NCBI GenBank assembly: GCA_027493445.1
Contig: JAOSKU010000001.1
Location: forward strand, 1-64,000
Direction of reading: 5' to 3'
Source of the DNA: Thermoleophilia bacterium
GTDB lineage: Bacteria > Actinomycetota > Thermoleophilia > RBG-16-64-13
Length of the DNA: 64,000 nt
Shown here: piece after piece, positions 27,350 through 36,558 of the stretch
How positions within the stretch are numbered: the stretch's first letter is position 1
Layout of the letters: each line of letters begins with the position of its first letter
The notes under the pieces: model-generated
The model's database searches: none
Seen by the model: only the letters and a program-made list of their open reading frames with translations
What the model was told of the DNA's origin: nothing
Made by a program: the position numbers and the translations under genes

Positions 27350-28786
27350 CTACTCCTCGATCTCGTAATCCGCCACGTTCACCTGCTTGAAGGCAAGCCG
27401 CTGGAACTGGGGGACGGGGGGGGGGGCCGTGGCGTCCAGGCCGATCTTGCAGCCGATGCCCCCGTCGGTAACCGGGTTCAGCTCGTGACCGCGCGCCTCC
27501 GGTATCAAGATGACGTCCCGGTCGGGGCGGAGACGGGTGGCGATGGCCCACTCGACGTCCCGGGGGTCGTAGATGTCCACGTCTTCGTCGACCACGGTGA
27601 CCTGCTTGAGCGGGGGGAAAGCCCCGAAGGTTGCGAGAATGGCGTTTCGCTGCAGACCTTCGCTGGTCTTCTCGAGCTGCACGACCGCGTGGTAGAAGCC
27701 GCAACCGCCGTAGCTGAGGTAGACGGCCCGCACCCCCGGGATCTGGCGCGAAACCAGGCGGAAGATGCTGGCCTCGGCCACCAGTCCTACGGCGTTGTAC
27801 ACTTCCTGCCCGGGGATGATGGTGTGCCAGATGGGATCTTCACGACGGGTGACCCCCGTGACCCGCGCCACCCAGCGGTCGGCGCGCTCGGCGTAGTAGC
27901 CGGTGACCTCGGCGGCCGGCCCCTCGGGCTCACGGACGTGAGGCAGGATCTCGGCTTCCAGGATGAACTGGGCCGAGGCGACGCCTTCCACATCGACTGT
28001 GCGCCCCGGCACCAGTTCCAGAGGGGCGCCCAGCAGGTGGCCGGCGATGCCCAGCTCGTCGGTATCGATGGGGGCGGCGCTCCCTGGAACCACCGCGGCG
28101 AAGTGCACTGCCGGATTTACCCCGTTGTTGATGGTCACCTGCAGCGGTTCCCCGCGGGCCTCGGCCCGCTCGTAGTAGTCGCGCAAGTGGCGGCCGATAT
28201 CCATGAGGCAGGTGAGCCGGTCGCGACCGGTGACCATGAAGCGCATGATCGAGGCGTTGCGCACACCGGTGTCAGGGTCCTTAGCGATGACCACCGAGGA
28301 GGTCAGGTAAGGCCCGCCTTCCTCGAGGCCGGCTTGAGGAATCGGCAGTCGGCCGAGGTCGACCCTCTTCTCCACCACCTCCTGCGAGGGCGCATCGGCC
28401 ACCCCCACCGGATGCAGGGGTGACTGCTGCCACTGGGCCACCGCGTCGGCCACCAGGAAAGGCAGCCGGCCCTCGGGTACGGCAAAGACCTCGGCTAGCA
28501 GGCCACGGTTCCAGTAAAGGCCGGTGAAGACCGGGAACGCTCGACCCTTGACCTTCTCGAAGTAGACGGCTTTGCCCCCGTGGAAGCGTCGGGCTATCCC
28601 TGCCAGCTCCAAGTACGAGTCTGCCTCGGTCTTGACCCGGGCCAGGCGGCGACGCTCCGCCAGGTGGGCCACGATACCTTGCAGGTCGCCGAGGCCGCGC
28701 AGGGCCAGGTCGCCGACCGGGGCACGCTTTTCGCGATCCTCAGCCTTGACCGGCGTGGTTTTGGCGGTATCGGTCCGTCGGGTCAT
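27350..28786 (-). CDS. UbiD-family prenylated-FMN decarboxylase
   Basis: 478 residues, standard length for the family. Recognisable segments are GDLQGIVAHLAERRRLARVK, QVTINNGVNPAVHFAAVVPG, the acidic catalytic stretch ILEAEILPHVREPEGPAAEV (the Glu residues that contact prFMN) and the C-terminal GGIGCKIGLDAT. UbiD enzymes decarboxylate or carboxylate unsaturated or aromatic acids using prenyl-FMN made by UbiX, which is not in the window. It lies downstream of a TRAP transporter on the same strand, suggesting that the imported acid is its substrate. An 11-base G-run at 27416-27426 sits near the 3' end. Confidence 0.88.
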   Translation of the reverse strand: MTRRTDTAKTTPVKAEDREKRAPVGDLALRGLGDLQGIVAHLAERRRLARVKTEADSYLELAGIARRFHGGKAVYFEKVKGRAFPVFTGLYWNRGLLAEVFAVPEGRLPFLVADAVAQWQQSPLHPVGVADAPSQEVVEKRVDLGRLPIPQAGLEEGGPYLTSSVVIAKDPDTGVRNASIMRFMVTGRDRLTCLMDIGRHLRDYYERAEARGEPLQVTINNGVNPAVHFAAVVPGSAAPIDTDELGIAGHLLGAPLELVPGRTVDVEGVASAQFILEAEILPHVREPEGPAAEVTGYYAERADRWVARVTGVTRREDPIWHTIIPGQEVYNAVGLVAEASIFRLVSRQIPGVRAVYLSYGGCGFYHAVVQLEKTSEGLQRNAILATFGAFPPLKQVTVVDEDVDIYDPRDVEWAIATRLRPDRDVILIPEARGHELNPVTDGGIGCKIGLDATAPPPVPQFQRLAFKQVNVADYEIEE

Positions 28787-28810
28787 GATCGGGGTCCTCC
28801 TATGTTACTG

Positions 28811-28855
28811 GCGCTCGGTTCGAAACGAAGCCTAGGCCGCCACGGCCGCACTGGG
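28811..28855 (+). repeat. Partial copy of the 163-bp dispersed repeat
   Basis: The end motif GCTCGGTTCGAAACGAAGCC followed by a GGCCGCCACGGCCGC segment matches the first third of the repeats at 49897 and 55575. It fills most of the gap between the UbiD gene and the TRAP large-subunit gene. Confidence 0.6.
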
Positions 28856-28857
28856 GC

Positions 28858-30158
28858 TCAGAGCAGGGAGTTCGGCAGGACGAGAGCCAGCTGCGGGAAG
28901 ATCATGAGCAGCACGAGCACGATCAGATAGGCCACCAGGAAGATCAGTACGCCCCGGAAGATCGTCTGGATGGGCACGTCAGGGGCCAATCCGCTCACGA
29001 TGTAAACGTTCACCCCCACCGGCGGTGTGACGGCGCCCATGGTGGTGACCAGGGTGAGAACCACTGTGAACCAGATGGGATCGTAGCCGAGGGCGGTGGC
29101 GAGCGGGAAGAAGATGGGGATGGTCACCACCAGGAAGCCGAGGGCGTCCATGAGAGCGCCGCCGATGAGGTAGATCAACAGCACGACCCCCAGGATACCC
29201 ACGGGGGGGATAGGGAGACCGGTGGCCCACTCGGCCAGGTCGAAGGGCAGACGGGTGACAGTGAGGAACCGGCCGAAGAGCACGGCCCCCGTGATCAGCA
29301 GCACCACCATGGCCGATGTGCGCAGGGTCTCGCCGATGGCCTGCTGCAGGCCCTTCAGGGTCAGGCTGCGCCGGGCGAAGCCAATGACCAGCGCTCCGAA
29401 GGAGCCGGCCGCTCCCGCTTGGGTGGGCGTGAACCAGCCGGCGTACAGGCCCCCGATGACCAGGCTGAAAAGGGCCAAGGCTTCGATCACGCCGGTCAGG
29501 GAAAGGATCTTCTCCCGCCAGCTCGTGCGAGTGCCGGGCGGGCCCAGGGCCGGGTTGCGGAAGGTCATGAAGAAGACGGTGGCCAGCAGCAGGGCGGTCA
29601 GGACGATGCCCGGGATGATGTTGGCCAGGAACAGCTTGGTGATGGACTGCTCGGTCTGCACGGCGATGATGATGAGCACCACGCTTGGGGGGATGACCAC
29701 CCCCAGAGTGCCGCCAATGGCCACCGCCCCCGTACTGAGCGCTCGGTCATAGTTGTAGCGTTTCATCTCGGGTAGGGCGACGGTGCCCATGGTGGCCGAG
29801 GTGGCCGAGTTGGAGCCGCAGATGGCGGCGAAGCCCATGCTGGCCAGGATGGTGGTGCCCGCCAGGCCCCCGGTAGGCGGCCCACCCACTTGTAGGCCGC
29901 GTCGTAGAGCCGCTCGGTGACCCCGGAGTGGAAGGTGATCTGCCCCATCAAGACGAACAGGGGCACCACGCTCAGGCTGTAGGAGGCGAACTGCCCCCAA
30001 ACGTTGGTCGAAAGCAGATGTAGGGAGACATCGGTCGAGAGCAAGTAGGCGTTGCCCAGCACCCCGGCCAGCAGCATGGCGAAGGAGACGGGCACCCGCA
30101 GCATCATCAGCACAAACATCAAGGCGATGCCCAGCACGGCGACGGTGGTGGGGCTCAC
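28858..30158 (-). CDS. dctM: TRAP transporter large permease DctM (one frameshift)
   Basis: About 433 residues after one base is restored in the C-run 29867-29871, joining AYKWVGRLPG to GLAGTTILASMGFAAICGSN. GTG 30158 has a GGAGG Shine-Dalgarno. Typical motifs are LMMLRVPVSFAMLLAGVLG, VPLFVLMGQITFHSG, NSATSATMGTVALPEM, GTLGVVIPPSVVLIIIAV and TPPVGVNVYIVSG. It forms the Na+-driven channel subunit in the cytoplasmic membrane with about twelve spans. It lies directly after dctQ on the same strand, so the three subunits form one operon reading dctP-dctQ-dctM, followed by ubiD. Confidence 0.87.
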
Positions 30159-30201
30159 TGCCTACCTCCGAAATCGGGGTTGGACATGGTCCTCGACCGG
30201 C

Positions 30202-30711
30202 CTACCACGTGCTCTTCTGCCGGGGGAAGCACTCGCGGAGCGAGTGCAGGAACTCGGTCAGCAGGGCGAGTACCAGGCCCAGGCAGCCCGCGGCCACCAG
30301 ATACACCCAGGGATAGTAGACGACCTTCATGGTCTCCGAAAGCGAGCCGCTTGCGCGCAGGGAGCCGGCGTACTTGAAGATCTGGTACGCCACGGCGAGG
30401 AAGAGGGCCATGGATACGACGTTGACGGCCGCGGTGATGTACGCGCAGGCGCGGCTACCCAGCTTGTTGACCAGAAGGTCAATGGCCACGTGCTGTCTGT
30501 GGATCTGCGTGTAGCCGAGGGCGAAGGCGGTGGTGAGCGCAGCCAGCCAGCTCACGATCTCGAAGGTCCCAGTGAGGGGCCGGAAGAAGAGCCGCAAGAT
30601 TACGTCGAGCACCGTGACACCCATCATGGTGACCAAGGCGAGGCCGGCCACGACGGCCATGGCCCTGCTGACCAGGGAGTTGAACCTGTCGAGGTATCCG
30701 AGGTATCGCAT
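30202..30711 (-). CDS. dctQ: TRAP transporter small permease DctQ
   Basis: 169 residues from ATG 30711. Four predicted membrane helices include AVVAGLALVTMMGVTVLDVI, the region of IVSWLAALTTAFALGYTQI with the conserved HRQHVAIDLLVNKL, YITAAVNVVSMALFLAVAYQ and YLVAAGCLGLVLALLTEFL. This is the standard DctQ pattern. It pairs with DctM to form the membrane part of the transporter. A 38-bp perfect palindrome separates it from dctP, which probably lets the binding protein be made in excess. It ends 43 bp before the dctM start. Confidence 0.85.
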   Translation of the reverse strand: MRYLGYLDRFNSLVSRAMAVVAGLALVTMMGVTVLDVILRLFFRPLTGTFEIVSWLAALTTAFALGYTQIHRQHVAIDLLVNKLGSRACAYITAAVNVVSMALFLAVAYQIFKYAGSLRASGSLSETMKVVYYPWVYLVAAGCLGLVLALLTEFLHSLRECFPRQKSTW

Positions 30712-30742
30712 CGAGGTTGCCGCCTCCGTTCGCGGGTGGGAG

Positions 30743-30780
30743 GTGTGAGGCCGGCCGGGCAAGCCCGGCCGGCCTCACAC
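30743..30780 (-). terminator. 38-bp palindrome between dctP and dctQ
   Basis: An 18-bp perfect stem (GTGTGAGGCCGGCCGGGC and its complement) with only AA between the arms. It lies 5 bp after the dctP stop and 31 bp before dctQ. No U-tract follows, so it is more likely an mRNA 3'-end stabiliser or attenuator than a full terminator. Confidence 0.65.
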
Positions 30781-30785
30781 ATGGC

Positions 30786-31938
30786 TTACGACCCGGCTTC
30801 GGCCGCGTTCTTGTCGCGCAGTTCGTAGAGGGTGTCGACGAAATTCTGTCCGGGCAAGCCCGCCGCGTCGGTATCCTTGATCCACGAATCGACCATGGGA
30901 GCGAGTTTCCCGTCCCAGATGCCCTCCTGGCCTTCGTCCAGGCCGACGATCTCCAGGCCCTGCTCGTCTTGAGACCACTTCAAGGCGCCGCCGACGTTCT
31001 CGTTGTCGTGGTAGTTGCCCGTCCAGAGCGCCATCTCCCGACCCAGGTCGTCGATGACCTTCTGCACCGGGGCGGGCAGAGCGTCGTAAGCGTCCTGCTT
31101 CATGACGGCAGCGAAGGTGACCACCACTGTTGGGTAGTCGGTGACGTACTTGAGCTGCTCGGCCAGCTTGAAGTCCTGCAACACCTCACGGGAGGTCATG
31201 GTGCCCTCGATGAGGCCGGTCTGCACCGCCTCGGGAACCTCGGGCATGGACATCCCCACCGGCGACGCTCCCAGCGCTTCGAGCACGGGCACGCCGGTGC
31301 CGGCGGCGCGGAGCTTCATGCCCTTGAGGTCGTCCAGGTTGCGCACCGGCTTCTTGGTCATGAGGTAGCCGGGCTCGGTGGTGAACATGGTGACAACCTT
31401 GAAGCCGTCGTACTCGGCCGGTTTGAACTCCTGGTAGAGGTCCCAGAGAGTCAGGCTGGCCACGGTGGAGCTGGGGAACCCTACCGGCAGCGACGCGCCC
31501 GAGGTCAGCGGGAAGCGCCCGGGATCGTACGAAGGGGGAGCCCAGGCCGATATCGGCCACGCCCTGAGTGACGCCGTCGTACATCTGCTGCGCGTCGAGG
31601 AGCGTGCCTCCGGGGAAGGTTTCCACGGTAACGACGCCATTGGTGCGCTCGTTGACCAGCCGGGCCCACTCCTCCATCTGCTTGCCGGGGAAGGTGCCGG
31701 CTGGGGCGAAGAAGGCGTAGGTCAGCTTGATGGGTTCCAGGCCGGCGAACTCATCGGCCGCCGCCGTGGTTGCGGTCTCTCCGGCTGACGTCGTGGACGA
31801 TTCCGCCGGCGCCGCTGTCGTCGTGGTCGCGTCGCTGCCACCGCAGCCGCTCAGGGCTACCACCGCCATACCGGCCAGCAGCAGCACGGAGACCAGAAGG
31901 ACTACTGTGGTGGGCCGATGTGTTCTGTAGTGGATCAT
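30786..31938 (-). CDS. dctP: TRAP substrate-binding lipoprotein DctP (one frameshift)
   Basis: About 383 residues after the frame is corrected in the G-run 31534-31538 (here one extra base, or two missing), joining QGVADIGLGS to PSYDPGRFPLTSG. The N-terminus is a lipoprotein signal (VVLLVSVLLLAGMAVVAL, lipobox LSGC), then a Thr/Ala/Ser-rich tether. Conserved DctP stretches include YLMTKKPVRNLDDLKGMKLR, with the Arg that binds carboxylates, and SMPEVPEAVQTGLIEGTMT. It captures an organic acid outside the membrane for DctQM. Ligand unknown; UbiD and dehydrogenase neighbours suggest an unsaturated or aromatic acid. Confidence 0.87.
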
Positions 31939-32056
31939 GTCCTACCCCCTTGTTGTGTTGCAGTCTGCGAAAGGCGCCCGGCTGTACCGGGAGCCTCCCA
32001 CCGGGCCGGGCCCCTGCCGGGTCCGGCGCGCTCGTTGCCGCCAGCCTCATGTGCGG

Positions 32057-33120
32057 TCACCCCTGCCTACCCCCCTCCTTGTTGCTCCGAGATCCTCCCT
32101 GGATCCCCCCGTGGAAGCTCAGGTCCGGTGACGCCGCCACGTGCCTCAGCAGGTCGGCGAATCCGCGGTATCTCTCGCGGAATAGCGCGGCCGTGTCGAC
32201 GTTCCGGTAGTCGTAGTAGCCGCGGCCCGCCCGGGGGCCGGTTTCCCCCGTGGCCATCTTCTCCCTCACCGAGGCCGGGGGCTTGAACTGCTCCTGTCCC
32301 AACCTGCCGTAAAGGTACTCACCCGCGTGAGCCAGGATGTCCACACCCCCCAGGTCGATGAACTCCACCAGCCCCAGAACGGCCAGGCGAAAGCCAAAGC
32401 CGGCCTTGATGGCGGTGTCGACCTGCTCCGCGGTAGCCAGCCCTTCCTCGACTATGCGCACGGCCTCGTTCATGGCCGCCACTTGAATGCGGGGCACGAT
32501 GAAGCCGGGGCTGCTCCGCAGGGGCACCGGGATCTTGCCGACGTCCTCGAGGAAACCGGCGACGCGGGCCAGCGTCTCCGGTGTCGTCTCCTCCCCGTAG
32601 GCCACCTCCACGAGGGGGATGAGGAAGGCCGGGTTCAGCCAGTGGGCCGTCACGACGCGGTCGTCGGGTCCTCCCATCTCATGGAAGGACTCCAGCGTGA
32701 AGGTGGAGGTGGCTGAGGCGACCACCCCTCATCGGGCAGGAAGTGGAAGGCCTGGCGGTAGAAGCGGTCCTTGGCCTCGACTGTCTCCGGCAACGCCTCG
32801 AACACCAGCGAGCAGGAGCCGAGGCGGTCGGCCAGGTCTCGAGCCACCGACAGCCGTCCGAGGAGCCGCGCGGGGTCGCCGTCCACTAGCCCGAGTTCCG
32901 CCAGGAGGTCCAGATTGGCCGCGATCTCGTCGCGGGCCTTCTCCAGGGCGCTCCAAACGTTACCGGGAGTGCGCTCTTTGACGTCGAGCAACGTCACCTC
33001 GTAGCCCCGGTCGGCCATGAGAATGGCTGTGGCGATGCCAATCCCCATCCTTCCCGGACCGACGATCCCGATCGTCTCTACGCGTCCCCTGCCTGGCGGC
33101 GAAGCGTCATTCTCAGGCAT
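32057..33120 (-). CDS. 3-hydroxyacyl-CoA dehydrogenase family protein (one frameshift)
   Basis: About 354 residues after restoring one base in the C-run 32725-32728 (FLPDEG continuing as VVASATSTFTLESF). ATG 33120 overlaps the end of the upstream gene. The NAD-binding loop is GIVGPGRMGIGIATAILMAD. The catalytic His region is DRVVTAHWLNPAFLIPLVEV, with the Glu in the same segment. The C-terminal domain reads PGFIVPRIQVAAMNEAVRIV and GVDILAHAGEYLY. Such enzymes oxidise 3-hydroxyacyl or 3-hydroxyacid substrates with NAD+. Position between the octopine-dehydrogenase-like gene and dctP ties it to the imported acid's catabolism. Confidence 0.82.
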
Positions 33121-34234
33121 CAAGACCTTCTTGCAGGAGCCGGTCGAGTTCTCGCCTGGATAGCGAGCCCAGCCCCAGATTGGCGAGGGTCCGGCCGGCG
33201 GAGATGTGGTCTGTGCCGGTGATGGCTCCGATCAGGCGCAGAAGCGAATCGGCCACAGGCGTCTCCACGCCGGCCAGGTCGGCGATGCTGGCGAAGAGGG
33301 CCAGGTTGATGTGCACGTCCTCTCGGACATAGCGATGCTCGAAGCCCAGCGGCTCACGCCACTTCTCACTCTTGACGAGGTCGCTGTGGCCCCGCCGGCC
33401 GTACATCCACTCCTGGTCGCCCTGCGGTTCGTAGTGATGGGTCATGGGGTAGTGGGGCGGCGCGAAGCCGAAGGCCTCTCTCACGGCGATGCGCTCGGAG
33501 TCGTGCCTCAGGATGACCTTCCTCACCGAGGGGGTGGTGCCCTCATTGTGGATATCCCAGCTCTCGAAATGCTCGATGGCCCCGGTGTTCAGCAGCACGA
33601 GCACGGAGTGGATGATCGGGCCCACGTTGAGGAGCGCCACCGACAGGGCGTTCTCCACCGGATGGGCACCCGGAAACAGAGCTCCCAGCACCTCCAACGT
33701 CTCCCGAGTGGACCGCCCGGGGAAGACCCCCACCGGCAGGCGCACACTCCGCCCGCTCACTTGGACCTCGGTCGGGCCCGTCTTTCGGGTGAGATAGGGT
33801 AGGGTTCCCGGTTCCGCATAGGCCACCTCCGCTGCGTTGCCGTGCTCGCGCACTGTGCGGGCGAACACGTATGAGCCCAGCGAGCCGGGGGAGAGGAGCA
33901 CGACCTGGCCCTCACTCAGGTAGGGGCCCACTCGCCTGGCCCGATCCTCCTGGGTGAAGGCCGGGTCCGTGCAGATGACCACGTCCGCACCTGTCACGAC
34001 CTCGCCCACATCTTCCGATACCAGATCCGGCCGGGCTTCTCCCTGGGGGATGAGTCCCGTCACCAGGATCCTGCCGGAGTCGAGCACGGCGGCGTGGCGT
34101 TCTCGCGAACCCGGCCAGAACCTCACCTGGTGGCCCATCAAGGCGAGGTCCCCCGCGGCCGTGTACGATCCGTTGCCTCCCCCGACCACCGCCACCGTCA
34201 GGGGATGGAGGGTCCTCCCTGGGGACGGCGTCAC
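33113..34234 (-). CDS. NAD/NADP octopine/nopaline dehydrogenase family protein
   Basis: 373 residues. The Rossmann start is LTVAVVGGGNGSYTAAGDLA. The C-terminal domain has the family marker NVGPIIHSVLVLLNTGAIEH, containing the catalytic His, followed by FAPPHYPMTHHYEP. Family members reduce or oxidise imino-acid conjugates (opines) or 2-hydroxy acids. It is translated with overlap to both neighbours: 4 bp with the GntR stop upstream and 8 bp with the next dehydrogenase. Two dehydrogenases, a TRAP transporter and UbiD in one operon suggest stepwise oxidation of an imported compound. Substrate not deducible. Confidence 0.8.
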   Translation of the reverse strand: MTPSPGRTLHPLTVAVVGGGNGSYTAAGDLALMGHQVRFWPGSRERHAAVLDSGRILVTGLIPQGEARPDLVSEDVGEVVTGADVVICTDPAFTQEDRARRVGPYLSEGQVVLLSPGSLGSYVFARTVREHGNAAEVAYAEPGTLPYLTRKTGPTEVQVSGRSVRLPVGVFPGRSTRETLEVLGALFPGAHPVENALSVALLNVGPIIHSVLVLLNTGAIEHFESWDIHNEGTTPSVRKVILRHDSERIAVREAFGFAPPHYPMTHHYEPQGDQEWMYGRRGHSDLVKSEKWREPLGFEHRYVREDVHINLALFASIADLAGVETPVADSLLRLIGAITGTDHISAGRTLANLGLGSLSRRELDRLLQEGLDA

Positions 34235-34938
34235 CGATCATCCTCCCTATGATCCTCACTGATGTGTCCGGCAATGAAGGCCTTGGCGTCCTCCAGATGC
34301 GCGCGCACGGCCTCCGCTACCCCGTCCTTGTCCCGCGCCTTCAACCGCTCGAGGATCCTGCGGTGCCCGCGAGTGGCCAGACGGGCAGTCTCCAGGTCGC
34401 GGAAGCTCTCCACGCGGAAAAGCACCACGTGCCGCCTGAGGTTCTGGCAGATCTCGAAGAGTCTCTCCGAACCGCTAGCTCGGGCCAGGATCTCGTGGAA
34501 GGCGGCGTCGTGCTCTGCCAGGAGGTCGGCATTCCCGCGGGCGAGCTCCGCCTCGCACTCAGACAGGTTCACTTCCAGGGCCTCGAGTTCGTGGTCGGTC
34601 AGCCGCTCGGTAGCCCATTGCGCCGCCAGCACCTCGTTGACAATGCGAATCTCGCAGATCATCTCGATCTCGGCCCATTCGATGGCGCGAACCTGGTAAC
34701 CCACTCGGGGGGCGGAGACGACCAGCCCTTCTCGTTCGAGGGAATGAAGGGCTTCGCGCACTGGCGTTCTGGAGACCCCCATGGATTGCGCGAGGGTGGT
34801 CTCGACCAGGCGCGTACCCGAGACGATGCGTCCGGAAAGGATGGCCCCGTGAAGGAAGTCATGCACTCGCTTGCGCATGGCTTCGGGCTTCTCGATCACA
34901 AGCCCAACCCACGGCTCGACTTCATTCTGATGCGTCAC
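34231..34938 (-). CDS. GntR-family regulator, FCD subgroup
   Basis: 235 residues. The winged helix contains HDFLHGAILSGRIVSGTRLV, ETTLAQSMGVSRTPVREALH and SLEREGLVVSAPRVGY. The FCD domain carries likely metal ligands in EHDAAFHEILARASGSE and RGHRRILERLKARD. It is the first gene of the minus-strand cluster, overlaps the octopine-dehydrogenase-like gene by ATGA, and therefore probably autoregulates the whole GntR-dehydrogenases-TRAP-UbiD unit in response to the imported acid. Confidence 0.87.
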   Translation of the reverse strand: MTHQNEVEPWVGLVIEKPEAMRKRVHDFLHGAILSGRIVSGTRLVETTLAQSMGVSRTPVREALHSLEREGLVVSAPRVGYQVRAIEWAEIEMICEIRIVNEVLAAQWATERLTDHELEALEVNLSECEAELARGNADLLAEHDAAFHEILARASGSERLFEICQNLRRHVVLFRVESFRDLETARLATRGHRRILERLKARDKDGVAEAVRAHLEDAKAFIAGHISEDHREDDR

Positions 34939-35223
34939 TATCCATCCCCCCGATGAAGCAACAGCGGCCCGTAGCGTCCCGGGCTGCTGGCGAAGCCCAA
35001 TGCACTGCTAGGATACTGTACCCCAGGGGACCACACCGGCCTCCGTGTTGTCAAGTGGTCGTCGCCACAATTTCGCCGCCGCCACAACCACGGGGCCGGC
35101 ATGGCCGCGAGGCGCCACAAGCGTCCGGCCGCCCCCTTGCGCGGGCTTCTCGTCACGCGCTACGCTTGACGCTCCGGGAAACAACGCGGGCGAAGTCGCT
35201 CGCCAATCAAACAAGGAGCCACT

Positions 35224-36246
35224 GTGGACCGGGCCGATCTCGACTTCGCTCACCTGCCCTTCGCCTACCACAAGACCGACGCCAACGTGCGGGTCTTCTT
35301 TCGAGAGGGGGCCTGGTCTGCGCCTGAGGTCACCTCCGAGGAGTACCTCACCCTGCATATGGCTTCGGTCTGCTTCCACTACGGCCAGGCCATCTTCGAG
35401 GGCCTGAAAGCCTACGAGCGCCCCGACGGGCGGGTGCAGACCTTCCGGGCTCGGGAGAACGCCCGCCGTATGCGGCACTCGGCCGAGAAGCTCCTCATGG
35501 AGCCGGTGCCCGAGGAGGTCTTCCTGGACGCCGTCCAGCGGGTGGTTCAGGCCAACCGCCGCTTCGTGCCCCCCCACGCAAGCGGAGCCAGCCTCTACAT
35601 CCGCCCGTTCGAGATCGGGGTGAGCGCCGAGGTGGGGGTGAAGCCCAGCATAGACTACCTGTTCATGGTCTTCGCCACCCCGGTGGGCCCCTACTACAAG
35701 GCCGGCTTCACCCCGGTGCGCCTGCTCGTGCAAGAAGAGATCGACCGGGCCGCCCCCGGCGGGGTGGGGGACACCAAGGCGGCCGGCAACTACGCCGCCA
35801 GTCTGCGGGCCACCGTGGCCGCCAAGAAGCAGGGCTACTCCGAGGTGCTGTACTTAGACGCCCGGGAGAAGCGCTACATCGACGAGTCGGGCTCCTCCAA
35901 CTTCTTCGCCGTCCGGGACCGCACCTTCATCACCCCGGCGAGCCCCTCGATCCTGCGTTCCATCACCAACGCCAGCGTGCGCCGGCTGGCCCTTGACATG
36001 GGTCTCTCTGTGGAGGAGCGCCCGGTAGCGGTGGAGGAGCTTGCCAGCTTCGAGGAGGCAGGCGCCCTGGGCACGGCCGCCATTATCACCCCGGTGGAGG
36101 CCATCACTTATGGCGAGCAGGAGTTCGTCTACGCCAAGGACGGCCAAGCCGGCCCCATCACCACCGCCCTCTACGAGCGCCTGACCGCCATTCAGACCGG
36201 GGAGGCCGAAGACCCCTACGGCTGGTGCGAGGTGGTGCCGGACTGA
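35224..36246 (+). CDS. ilvE: Branched-chain amino acid aminotransferase
   Basis: 340 residues from GTG 35224, just after an AAGGAG Shine-Dalgarno. The PLP-binding Lys is in GGVGDTKAAGNYAASL. Other class IV markers are MASVCFHYGQAIFEGLKAYE, FRARENARRMRHSAEKL, IRPFEIGVS, EVLYLDAREKRYIDESGSSN and ALGTAAIITPVEAI. It transfers amino groups between Leu/Ile/Val and 2-oxoglutarate in the cytoplasm. It stands alone between a divergent GntR gene and the arsenic genes, without other ilv genes. Confidence 0.9.
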   Translation: MDRADLDFAHLPFAYHKTDANVRVFFREGAWSAPEVTSEEYLTLHMASVCFHYGQAIFEGLKAYERPDGRVQTFRARENARRMRHSAEKLLMEPVPEEVFLDAVQRVVQANRRFVPPHASGASLYIRPFEIGVSAEVGVKPSIDYLFMVFATPVGPYYKAGFTPVRLLVQEEIDRAAPGGVGDTKAAGNYAASLRATVAAKKQGYSEVLYLDAREKRYIDESGSSNFFAVRDRTFITPASPSILRSITNASVRRLALDMGLSVEERPVAVEELASFEEAGALGTAAIITPVEAITYGEQEFVYAKDGQAGPITTALYERLTAIQTGEAEDPYGWCEVVPD

Positions 36247-36546
36247 GTGGGCCGCATCGCACCGGCGGGCATCTTGCCTCCGCACGCTGAGATTGGTAGA
36301 CCGAGTGATGAAGGAGACCACTCACGCGCATACCGATCACTATCGCCTGTACCGGGAGTTCATGGCCGACCCGGCGGCTTTTCTCGAGGCCCATCCCGGG
36401 TAGGTTCATCTCGAGACGGTGGTCGCGGTTCTGGTCCTCGGCCTCGTCGGCCCCTCTCCGCCTCCTCGCCACCGGCGGTTCTCCCTGTCGACGGCCGCAG
36501 CCTGGCGTCTGTTGACGCCGAGGCGCCGTCGCGGTAAGATGCTTGC
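36247..36546. other. Intergenic region with a possible 31-codon ORF
   Basis: 300 bp between ilvE and arsR. A small frame at 36308-36403 encodes MKETTHAHTDHYRLYREFMA followed by DPAAFLEAHPG. Its composition is protein-like, but no Shine-Dalgarno of quality or homology was recognised. The 3' end of the gap holds the arsR operator. Confidence 0.35.
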
Positions 36547-36558
36547 ATGATGGTGCAA
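36543..36558. promoter_or_regulatory. Putative arsR operator overlapping the start codon
   Basis: TTGCA-N6-TGCAA forms an inverted repeat that straddles the arsR ATG at 36547, with another TGCAA at 36562-36566. Binding here would block translation start and transcription together. The half-sites match those of sites A-E but in the opposite arrangement. Confidence 0.4.
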
